Shown here: in pieces, positions 1-6,388 of the stretch
Layout of the letters: every line of letters begins with the position of its first letter
How positions within the stretch are numbered: position 1 is the stretch's first letter
Assembly (NCBI GenBank): GCA_027357125.1
Contig: DAHVVW010000052.1
Coordinates: 1 to 9,420, forward strand
Reading direction: 5' to 3'
Origin: Clostridiales bacterium
Lineage (GTDB): Bacteria; Bacillota; Desulfitobacteriia; Desulfitobacteriales; Desulfitobacteriaceae
DNA: 9,420 nt
Translations under genes and position numbers: made by a program
The notes under the pieces: generated by a model
Databases searched by the model: none
Seen by the model: the letters and a program-made list of their open reading frames with translations, nothing else
Told to the model about the DNA's origin: nothing

Positions 1-642
1 GAGTTTCCCGATTCCCACAAGAATCAGCACTGCTCCCGGTAGAAGTTCTGCCTTGCTAATAAAGGTTTCCGGAATTTTGCCGGCGAGCTGCTGGCCCAGC
101 CTCAGCATCGCCATTTGAGTTAAAGCCACAATGGCAATGAGTGAAAAAGTCATTCCGGCCAAGGCCGCCCCAATTCCGGAAGCAAAGGCGTCCACCGCCA
201 GAGCGGTACCGAGGAGAATGCTTTCGCGCAGGTTGATCCCGCCGGAACCGTCCATATCTGCTAAATCAGGAGTGCGCAAGACCTGAATCACTAACCCTAA
301 AAACTCGAGCTGAAAAATCGGTTCTGAATCCATAGTCTCGTAAACTTGCGCTACTGCCGGTACGGTCTCCGGCTGCTGCCGGTCTTGGCGGATCACCTTA
401 ACTAACTGAAAGACTCCTAATCCAAGCAGGATTCCTGCTCCGAGATAGCGGGCCGGAAATAAATCAAGCCACCGTACAACCCAGTTTCCGAATAACATTG
501 AAATACCCATTGCTGCGACCGTGCATAAGGCAATTACCCCCATAGAAGCGAGCGGAATCCGGATGCGACGCAGTCCATAAGCCAAACCCACCCCAAAACC
601 GTCCAAGCTCAAAGCAATTGCCATTAGGATCGCTGTCCCCAT
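1..642 (-). CDS. ytaF: YtaF, sporulation membrane protein of the MntP/YtaF family (3' end cut by window edge)
   Basis: An open frame runs for 214 codons from the ATG at 642 to base 1 without a stop, so only the extreme C-terminus is missing (B. subtilis YtaF is about 210 residues). The N-terminus has the family motif SLDGFGVGLAYGLRR, and the second half repeats it as AVDAFASGIGAALAG. This gives the two-fold arrangement of membrane helices with an Asp in each half that is typical of MntP-type manganese exporters and YtaF. Between the halves lies a hydrophilic loop (about residues 82-140) containing the conserved LGLVIQVLR segment and the acidic stretch DMDGSGGINLRE (129-140). The ribosome binding site GGTGGAGGG (650-658) sits 7 bases before the ATG. 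The position behind polA and mutM matches the usual Firmicute order polA-mutM-ytaF-coaE. Identity is from remembered family motifs. The role in sporulation is family knowledge, and the transported ion, if any, is unknown. Confidence 0.9.
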   Translation of the reverse strand, partial: MGTAILMAIALSLDGFGVGLAYGLRRIRIPLASMGVIALCTVAAMGISMLFGNWVVRWLDLFPARYLGAGILLGLGVFQLVKVIRQDRQQPETVPAVAQVYETMDSEPIFQLEFLGLVIQVLRTPDLADMDGSGGINLRESILLGTALAVDAFASGIGAALAGMTFSLIAIVALTQMAMLRLGQQLAGKIPETFISKAELLPGAVLILVGIGKL

Positions 643-652
643 TATGTATCCC

Positions 653-687
653 TCCACCCTGCGATTTCAGGATAATATATGGGTGGA
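653..687 (-). promoter_or_regulatory. Inverted repeat overlapping the ytaF ribosome binding site
   Basis: The arms TCCACCC (653-659) and GGGTGGA (681-687) are perfectly complementary over 7 G+C-rich bases, with a 21-base loop. On the minus strand the arm nearer ytaF contains the GGTGGAGGG ribosome binding site. A transcript coming through from the ABC-F gene could therefore fold so that the site is hidden. No U-run follows the stem, so it does not look like a normal terminator. The repeat is seen directly. Its regulatory effect is inference. Confidence 0.4.
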
Positions 688-701
688 AGGTAGAAATGGT
701 G
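673..701 (-). promoter_or_regulatory. Possible sigma-K/sigma-E-like promoter for ytaF
   Basis: Read on the minus strand, CACC (698-701) is followed after exactly 16 bases by CATATATTA (673-681). This fits the Bacillus sigma-K pattern mACm-N16-CATAnnnTA, and the -10 also resembles sigma-E. Transcription would begin near 666, giving a short leader that holds the ribosome binding site and the ATG at 642. No convincing sigma-A -35 box is present. YtaF is a sporulation-linked family, which makes a sporulation promoter plausible, but the motif is short and could occur by chance. Confidence 0.35.
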
Positions 702-704
702 AAA

Positions 705-2564
705 TCAGTTACACCCTTCAAGCCAGGCTGTCATGGCTTGATCCAGGCATTCTTTGGTATCTTCATACTCCTCATGGAGTGTTATTACTTGCTCATAATC
801 AGCTGCGGCCTGCACCAGTTCCTGTTCCAGTTCGCGCAGACGGTTTTCCAGGCGTTCGATTTCCTCTTCCAGTTGCTGCATAGACTTTTGCCTGCGTTTG
901 GCGGCTTTTTGTTCAAGGCGCTCTTCCTGGTGCGCAGACAGGGGGACGGTTCTCGTGTCTTGAAAGACAGGGAGAACCGTCCCCCTGTCTGCCCTGCCCC
1001 TGTCCGTCCGAAAGCTCGTATAGTCTCCATCATATAGGGTGAGCCCCTCCGGTTCAAGGTAGGCTATCTTTGTTGCAATTTTATTTAAGAAATAACGGTC
1101 ATGTGACACCACTAAAACTGTGCCCGCGTATTCCAGCAAAGTCTCTTCCAGGACTTCTCTTACTTGAGCATCCAGATGGTTAGTGGGCTCATCGAGCAGA
1201 AGCAAATTCCCTTGAGCGAGGAAAAGTTTGCACAGAGCAAGCCGGCTTTTTTCTCCACCACTCAGGACTCCCACCCGTTTGAACACTTCTTCTCCGCGAA
1301 AACCATAGCGCGCTAACAGGGATCTAATCTCGGGATCTTTCAAGGAAGATGTAGTGCGAAGCTCGTCAATTATGGTCAGGGCCAGGTTTAAGCTCTCATG
1401 TTCCTGGGCGTAATAGGAAATTTTCACGTTCGCCCCCAAGCGAATTGTTCCTTCATGTGCTTGCTGTTCGGCGATTACTTTAAGCAAAGTAGTCTTGCCA
1501 ACTCCGTTTTTTCCGAGCAGAGCGACCCGCTCCCCGCGCCTTAGATGAAGGTTGACATGGCGAAAAACTGTACGTCCGCTAAAAGTAACCTCAATTCCTT
1601 CGGCGTCGATCACTCTGTCCCCGCTGCGTTCAGAGGGCGCAAGAGCGATTTTTATGTCATTCGCAGCGGCAGGTCCTGTAACCGGTTTCAATTTCTGGAG
1701 CAAGGTTTCCCGACCGCGGGCCTGCCGTGCATTAACCCCCGCCTTGTTTCTCCTGATGTACTCCTCGAGGCGGGCAATCTTTTTTCCTAAGCGCTCGGCT
1801 TGCCTGGCCTGGGTTTTCTCCGCTACGGCCCGCTGTAATTCATAATCGGAAAAATTCCCGCTATAGCTTTGCAGGCTGCCATTTTCCAGGCAGAGGATCT
1901 TGGAAACCAACCGATCAAGAAAGTAGCGGTCGTGAGAAACCACCAAAACAGCGCCAGGGTAGCCCTTCAGGAAATTTTCCAGCCATTCAAGGGCATCAAG
2001 GTCCAGATGGTTTGTCGGCTCATCCAATATAAGCAGGGAGGGCGCGCGCAGGAGGAGCTTTGCCAAGGCCAGGCGGGTCTTCTGCCCTCCGCTTAAGAGT
2101 CTGACAAGGGTTTCCGTTTCTTCTTCAAGCCCGAGACCTGCCAAAATCTTGCGCACCTGCGCTTCCAGAGCATAGCCACCATCGTGCTCATACTGCTCTG
2201 TGAGCAAGGCGTATTGTTTCAATACTTTATTTTCCGCAGTGGCGGCTATTTTCTGCTCAAGCTGGTGCAGTTCCTCACGCTTCTGTAAAAGGTCCGAGCG
2301 CTCGTGTAGCATGCTTTCGAATACTGTGCCTTCCTCAGAGAGTTCAGGAGCCTGCGCCAAATACACCACTTGCCCGGACAGAACAAGTTGGCCTGATTCA
2401 AGGGGGAATTCCCCGAGACAAGCTTTAAGCAAGGTGGTTTTGCCGGCCCCGTTAGGTCCGATTAAACCAACTTTCTCATCTTTCTCGATGGCAAAGGTAA
2501 TATTTTGAAACAGGGGTTCTCCTGCGATATCTACGCTGCAATTATGACATGACAATATGCTCAT
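705..2564 (-). CDS. ABC-F family ATPase (Uup/YdiF type), ribosome-associated, with a C-terminal coiled coil
   Basis: A soluble protein with two ABC domains and no membrane segments. Domain 1 has Walker A GPNGAGKTT (about residues 36-44), signature LSGGQKTRLALAK and Walker B LLILDEPTNHLD. Domain 2 has Walker A GKNGVGKTT, signature LSGGEKSRLALCK and Walker B LLLLDEPTNHLD. The two are joined by the charged linker that defines ABC-F proteins, and a charged coiled coil occupies about the last 75 residues. Known family members bind the ribosomal E site and help stalled or antibiotic-bound ribosomes; which subgroup this is cannot be said. The chosen ATG (2564) overlaps the mutM stop as ATGA, with GAGAAG 8 bases upstream, giving 619 residues. 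A GTG at 2573 is possible but less likely. Residues 525-544 are encoded by a palindromic repeat element in frame between ATPase 2 and the coiled coil. Both ATPase sites look intact, so the gene is probably functional. Confidence 0.93.
   Translation of the reverse strand: MSILSCHNCSVDIAGEPLFQNITFAIEKDEKVGLIGPNGAGKTTLLKACLGEFPLESGQLVLSGQVVYLAQAPELSEEGTVFESMLHERSDLLQKREELHQLEQKIAATAENKVLKQYALLTEQYEHDGGYALEAQVRKILAGLGLEEETETLVRLLSGGQKTRLALAKLLLRAPSLLILDEPTNHLDLDALEWLENFLKGYPGAVLVVSHDRYFLDRLVSKILCLENGSLQSYSGNFSDYELQRAVAEKTQARQAERLGKKIARLEEYIRRNKAGVNARQARGRETLLQKLKPVTGPAAANDIKIALAPSERSGDRVIDAEGIEVTFSGRTVFRHVNLHLRRGERVALLGKNGVGKTTLLKVIAEQQAHEGTIRLGANVKISYYAQEHESLNLALTIIDELRTTSSLKDPEIRSLLARYGFRGEEVFKRVGVLSGGEKSRLALCKLFLAQGNLLLLDEPTNHLDAQVREVLEETLLEYAGTVLVVSHDRYFLNKIATKIAYLEPEGLTLYDGDYTSFRTDRGRADRGTVLPVFQDTRTVPLSAHQEERLEQKAAKRRQKSMQQLEEEIERLENRLRELEQELVQAAADYEQVITLHEEYEDTKECLDQAMTAWLEGCN
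934..992. repeat. Palindromic REP/MITE-like element inserted in frame in the ABC-F gene
   Basis: Two perfect 21-base arms (934-954 and 972-992, core GGGGGACGGTTCTC / GAGAACCGTCCCCC) flank a 17-base centre. The centre contains a further small inverted repeat, TGTCTT (956-961) with AAGACA (964-969). Next to it, CCCCTGTC occurs at 982-989 and again at 997-1004, a 15-base offset that suggests a partial duplication at one edge. The minus-strand reading gives ADRGTVLPVF then QDTRTVPLSA, with no stop. I recall similar GGGGACGGTTCT palindromes as dispersed repeats in Clostridia, but this could not be searched. Only one copy is present in the window. Confidence 0.85.
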
Positions 2565-3382
2565 CGTTGGCACTTCTCACAGGAAACGGTGGTGCGCCCG
2601 GCGACCTTCTTTTTCTTTAGTGGCTCGCCACAGTTAAGGCAAGGTTCTCCCCCGCGGCCATATGCTTGTAAGCGTTTTTGGAATAAACCCTGTTCCCCGT
2701 TCGCATCCCGGTAATCGCGAAAAGAGGTGCCGTTTGCTTCAATACCGGCCTTCAATACTTCTATCATCGCTTGATGCAGAGCCCTAAGTTCTTCCTCAGT
2801 CAGGGCAGATGCAGACCGTTCAGGACTTATACGTGCACGGAACAGCGCTTCGTCAACATAAATGTTGCCTAAGCCTGCCACCACGGTCTGATCGAGCAGA
2901 GCAGCTTTGAGGTTCTTTTTCTTACGGGCCAGACGTTCACCCAGGCGTGCAGGCGTCATTTCCTCACTCAGAGGTTCCGGCCCCAGAATGCTCAAGGATG
3001 AAGTGCTAAAGCATTCTGCTGTTAACACAGCCTGGATGCGCCCGAATTTGCGCGTATCATTAAAGTGAAGCTCCCCTTGACTGAGCTTAAGCACGACATG
3101 CGTGTGGCGTGCCGGTTCCAAATCCTCCGGGTAATAGAGCAGGCGGCCGGTCATGCGCATATGGGCAATTAAGGTATGGCCGTTATCGAGATTAATCAGC
3201 AAATACTTCCCGCGCCGGTCCAGACTTTGAATCCGGCTCCCGCTGACTATGTCGGCAAAAGAGCTGTCTCCTCGGCCGCGCACAGCCGGAGCCCAGTAAA
3301 GGATTACTTTTTTTATTTCTAATCCGGTTATGTGTCCGGCTAAAGTACGACGTATCGTTTCAACTTCCGGCAGTTCCGGCAT
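2561..3382 (-). CDS. mutM: Formamidopyrimidine-DNA glycosylase (Fpg/MutM)
   Basis: A bifunctional base-excision-repair enzyme that removes 8-oxoguanine and formamidopyrimidines from DNA and nicks the abasic site. The 273-residue length is normal. The protein starts MPELPEVETIRRTL; after Met removal the N-terminal Pro is the catalytic nucleophile, followed by the catalytic Glu. RRGKYLL carries the conserved Lys near residue 60. The segment QTVVAGLGNIYVDEALF belongs to the helix-two-turn-helix DNA-binding region. The C-terminus has a complete four-Cys zinc finger (CLNC ... CEKC) with GRTT, whose Arg contacts DNA. GGAG lies 8 bases before the ATG, and only 25 bases separate it from the polA stop, so it is co-transcribed with polA. 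Its TGA overlaps the next gene's ATG (ATGA), implying translational coupling. Confidence 0.97.
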   Translation of the reverse strand: MPELPEVETIRRTLAGHITGLEIKKVILYWAPAVRGRGDSSFADIVSGSRIQSLDRRGKYLLINLDNGHTLIAHMRMTGRLLYYPEDLEPARHTHVVLKLSQGELHFNDTRKFGRIQAVLTAECFSTSSLSILGPEPLSEEMTPARLGERLARKKKNLKAALLDQTVVAGLGNIYVDEALFRARISPERSASALTEEELRALHQAMIEVLKAGIEANGTSFRDYRDANGEQGLFQKRLQAYGRGGEPCLNCGEPLKKKKVAGRTTVSCEKCQR

Positions 3383-3407
3383 GGTCTTAGCTCCGTTTCT
3401 ATTTAGG

Positions 3408-6179
3408 TTAGGAAAAACTCTTCATGTCATACCAGTTCGGGCCAACTTTACACTCTACGGTAAGCGGCACAGTCAGAGGATAAGCGAGCTCCATTTTTTC
3501 TTTGACCATGGCTGAAACTTGATCCAATTCCTCGGGCGCCACTTGCAGCAAGAGTTCGTCATGCACCTGGAGCAGCATTTTTGAGCGCAAACCCTTAAGC
3601 CCTGCGGCCACTCCCAGCATTGCCAGTTTCATGATGTCGGCAGCAGTGCCCTGTACAGGGCTGTTCATGGCAATACGCTCTCCAAACTGGCGCTGAACCC
3701 GGTTTGGGTGGTGAATTTCCGGAATCAGGCGCAAACGGTTGAGAAGCGTGCGGACTTGTCCTTGTTCTTTGGCCAGCTTGACGACTTCCTCTAAATAGCG
3801 TTTGACACCGTAGTAGCGGGCAAAATACTGGTCAATATAGTATTTCGCTTCTTTGCGCGGAATTCCTAGATCACGCGCTAAGCCAAAATCTGTCAGGCCA
3901 TAGACTAAGCCAAAATTGACGGCTTTCGCTTTGCGTCTGAGATCCGTTGTGACCTCTGCCAGAGGAACTCCGAAAACCTCGGCGGCCGTGCGCGTATGCA
4001 CATCCTGACCAAGAGCGAAGGATTCGCACAGAAGGGGGTCTCCCGAGTAATGCGCTAAGATGCGCAGTTCAATCTGGGAATAATCGGCTGACAGCATAAG
4101 CCAGTCCTTTTCGGTAGGCTTAAATACTTTGCGCAATTGACGTCCGTATTCCAGCCTAATCGGGATGTTCTGTAGGTTTGGCTCCGTACTCGAAAGACGG
4201 CCGGTCGCGGTCACTGTCTGTTGAAAAGTAGTATGAATCCTACCCTCTTGCACTTGAGCGAGCAAGCCGTTGACATAAGTGGACATAAGCTTGCTGAGCT
4301 GGCGGTAATCCAGGATTTTTTCAATAATCGGATGAGCTGGGCGCAGTTCTTCCAGGGTCTCCGCATCGGTAGAGAAGCCTGTTTTCGTCTTCTTCACCGG
4401 AGGAAGGCCCAGCTTTTCAAAGAGAACGTGCCCAAGCTGCTGGGTGGAGTTGATATTAAATTGCTCGGCTGCAAGCTCGTAAATTCCCTGTTCGAGTAAG
4501 GAAAGCGCACCCTTGAGTTCCTCTCCGTACTCCGTAAGTTTTTGGCTGTCGACCGCGATTCCGTGCCGTTCCATTTCTACTAACACCGCGCTGAGCGGCT
4601 GTTCAATCACATTCAAAAGAGTGGTTAACTCTAGATTTTCTAAATCAAACAAGTATTTAAGTCCAACGACAGCCAGTGCCTGCGCTTCTTCGTAGAGATC
4701 CGCAAAAGGCTCTTGCCCTGGGAAATAGGCGCGTACTAATTCCACAGGCTCAAATTTGGTACGGGCCGGATTGATGAGGTAGGCGGCAAGGCTGAGATCG
4801 AGCTTTAGTCCTTCAAGAATCGCGTTTTCGGCCCAATCGGCCCTTTCGGCAGCTATGGCAGCTCTTAACGATTTGCTGTCCGCTACCGTCTTTGGAACCC
4901 TGGGATTGGATAAAAGCTCAAACCACGCACTGACTAGCTCCGGGGAAGCCTGTTCCCGGGTGAAAGCAAACACTTCATCCCCGCTTACCACTGCTGCCGC
5001 ATCTACCTCTGGCGTAACTATCTCTGCTGTACCTGACTCTGCTGCACTTGTCTCTGCTACAGCCCTGACTGCTACCGCCCACTCCCGCCATTTATAAGTG
5101 AGGGTATTTCCTCCCTCAAGGCGCACCGCCAAGGTAAGGGACTTTTCTTCCCGCTGCCAGCGTTCAAACAGCCCATGCCAGTCTTGCTCGGTTAAATTCT
5201 TCTTAGGCCAAGGCGTGACAACTGCCTGCCCGTGAGCAGGTTCAGGAGCTTGTGCCTGTGCTTGCACCTTGTCCCCCGGCGAGTTCCTATCGAAATCAAA
5301 GAGAGTGCCGGACCCATGTTTCTCTTGCCAGAGGCGGGCAATGTTACGTAAGCTGTACTTATTTAAGACGGCCAGTGCCTCCTGCTCATCCGGCCGCCGA
5401 TAAACGAAGTCTTCCAAGGCAAACTCCAAGGGCACCTCCGTCATCATCGTAGCCAGACGCTTGCTCAAAAGTGCCTGCTCAGCATATTGTTCCAAAGCCC
5501 CCTGCACTTTTTTGCCCGATACTTTATCTTTATTTGCCAGAACATCTTCCACACTGCCATATTCCCAGAGAAGCTTAAGAGCAGTCTTCTCCCCGACCCC
5601 TGGAACTCCAGGAATGTTATCGGAACTGTCTCCCATCAGACCTTTAAGGTCGATGATCTGGGCGGGGCGAAGCTGGTAACGCTCCCAGAGGTGATGTTCA
5701 TCATAGCACTCGACCTCGCTAATCCCTTTTTTCGTGAGGAAGACATTAATCTTGGGAGAGACTAGCTGAAGGGCATCTCTATCTCCCGTGTAAATCAGGA
5801 CTTCCCAGCCCCTGGCCTCTGCTCTTCTGGCAACTGAAGCAATTAGATCATCCGCTTCATACCCGGCCAATTCTAACATCGGAACCGCAAAAGCGGACAA
5901 AACATCCTTAAGATAGTCAAACTGCGGACGCAGAGCGTCCGGAGTCTCTTTGCGCTGAGCTTTATATTCGGCATATTGTTCAATGCGCACTGTTGCCTTG
6001 CTTTTATCAAAAGTTACAAGCCAATAGTCTGGGTTTTGCTCTTGCAAGAGTCTGAGCAGCATCGTCATAAACCCGTGCAAGACATTCGTCGGCCGTCCGT
6101 CTGCAGCAGTGAGCATGGGTAACGCATAAAAGGCCCGATTGGCCAAGCTGTTTCCATCCAAAATGATTATCCGCGGCAT
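3408..6179 (-). CDS. polA: DNA polymerase I
   Basis: A full-length family A polymerase of 923 residues (E. coli 928, B. subtilis 880) for primer removal and repair gap filling. The N-terminal 5'-nuclease domain (about 1-290) has DGNSLANRAF with Asp8, YEADDLIAS, TGDRDALQLV and GDSSDNIPGVPGVGEKTA. The polymerase domain has motif A SADYSQIELR (Asp699), the O-helix R748-K752-F756-Y760 in RRKAKAVNFGLVYG, and motif C QVHDE (Asp874, Glu875). The middle domain (about 330-490) lacks the DxE and other metal-binding acidic motifs of a 3'-5' exonuclease, so proofreading is probably absent, as in many Firmicute Pol I enzymes. That domain also carries 15-base tandem repeats at residues 369-393. GGAAGGAG (6189-6196) lies 9 bases before the ATG. 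It heads the polA-mutM-ABC-F-ytaF cluster. Confidence 0.98.
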   Translation of the reverse strand: MPRIIILDGNSLANRAFYALPMLTAADGRPTNVLHGFMTMLLRLLQEQNPDYWLVTFDKSKATVRIEQYAEYKAQRKETPDALRPQFDYLKDVLSAFAVPMLELAGYEADDLIASVARRAEARGWEVLIYTGDRDALQLVSPKINVFLTKKGISEVECYDEHHLWERYQLRPAQIIDLKGLMGDSSDNIPGVPGVGEKTALKLLWEYGSVEDVLANKDKVSGKKVQGALEQYAEQALLSKRLATMMTEVPLEFALEDFVYRRPDEQEALAVLNKYSLRNIARLWQEKHGSGTLFDFDRNSPGDKVQAQAQAPEPAHGQAVVTPWPKKNLTEQDWHGLFERWQREEKSLTLAVRLEGGNTLTYKWREWAVAVRAVAETSAAESGTAEIVTPEVDAAAVVSGDEVFAFTREQASPELVSAWFELLSNPRVPKTVADSKSLRAAIAAERADWAENAILEGLKLDLSLAAYLINPARTKFEPVELVRAYFPGQEPFADLYEEAQALAVVGLKYLFDLENLELTTLLNVIEQPLSAVLVEMERHGIAVDSQKLTEYGEELKGALSLLEQGIYELAAEQFNINSTQQLGHVLFEKLGLPPVKKTKTGFSTDAETLEELRPAHPIIEKILDYRQLSKLMSTYVNGLLAQVQEGRIHTTFQQTVTATGRLSSTEPNLQNIPIRLEYGRQLRKVFKPTEKDWLMLSADYSQIELRILAHYSGDPLLCESFALGQDVHTRTAAEVFGVPLAEVTTDLRRKAKAVNFGLVYGLTDFGLARDLGIPRKEAKYYIDQYFARYYGVKRYLEEVVKLAKEQGQVRTLLNRLRLIPEIHHPNRVQRQFGERIAMNSPVQGTAADIMKLAMLGVAAGLKGLRSKMLLQVHDELLLQVAPEELDQVSAMVKEKMELAYPLTVPLTVECKVGPNWYDMKSFS
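5001..5075. repeat. Five imperfect 15-base tandem repeats inside polA
   Basis: Five units of 15 bases start at 5001, 5016, 5031, 5046 and 5061. The three central ones share the core CTCTGCT, and the end units are more diverged. On the coding strand they give five-residue units VAVRA, VAETS, AAESG, TAEIV and TPEVD, that is, roughly xAExx. Because the period is a multiple of three, changes in copy number would keep the reading frame. They lie in the decayed exonuclease domain, where length changes should be tolerated. Confidence 0.75.
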
Positions 6180-6232
6180 CGGAGGATACTCCTTCCCTTA
6201 ACGGAGAATTTTCCTTATATACTCATTAATTA

Positions 6233-6260
6233 ACTATATCATAGACAAGGCTATATACAA
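6233..6260 (-). promoter_or_regulatory. Possible sigma-A promoter for the polA cluster
   Basis: On the minus strand, TTGTAT (6255-6260) is followed after 16 bases by TATAGT (6233-6238), and TGA directly in front gives an extended -10 (TGATATAGT). It lies in the A+T-rich stretch about 55 bases before the polA ATG and downstream of the hairpin that ends the lipoprotein gene. The -35 is poor, so confidence is limited. The rest of the 6181-6388 interval holds the polA ribosome binding site and the lipoprotein 3' end. I see nothing else in it. Confidence 0.4.
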
Positions 6261-6327
6261 AGATTACGATTAAAAAAGAGGGGAACGTAAAGCTTAATTG
6301 GCTCCAGCAAATATGCCGAACACAGTG

Positions 6328-6354
6328 AAAAGGAGACGGAAAACCGTCTCCTTT
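6328..6354 (-). terminator. Intrinsic terminator after the BMP lipoprotein gene
   Basis: A perfect 11-base stem (6329-6339 with 6344-6354, core GGAGACGG / CCGTCTCC) with a 4-base loop lies 34 bases beyond the lipoprotein stop codon. On the minus strand it ends in TTTT followed by C. The U-run is short and partly within the stem, so termination may be incomplete. It separates the transporter genes from the polA cluster. Confidence 0.7.
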
Positions 6355-6388
6355 CGTACATATGCTACTCATCTTGCACTTGATTCGC

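Noticed and set aside
618..1037. A 139-codon plus-strand frame across the ytaF start, the gap and the palindromic element
   Set aside because: It overlaps two real genes on the other strand. Its only distinctive part is the reverse reading of the palindrome.
2565..2573. GTG start adding three residues (MPT) to the ABC-F protein
   Set aside because: The ATG at 2564 gives the typical ATGA coupling with mutM and better spacing from GAGAAG.
6181..6192. Small inverted repeat GGAG-GATA-CTCC covering the polA ribosome binding site
   Set aside because: A 4-base stem is too weak to claim as regulation, and ribosome-site bases easily pair by chance.
6328..6354. Resemblance of the terminator hairpin (GGAGACGG) to the palindromic element in the ABC-F gene (GGGGACGG)
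   Set aside because: Only a short core is shared, the loop and flanks differ, and the position just after a stop codon is explained by a terminator.
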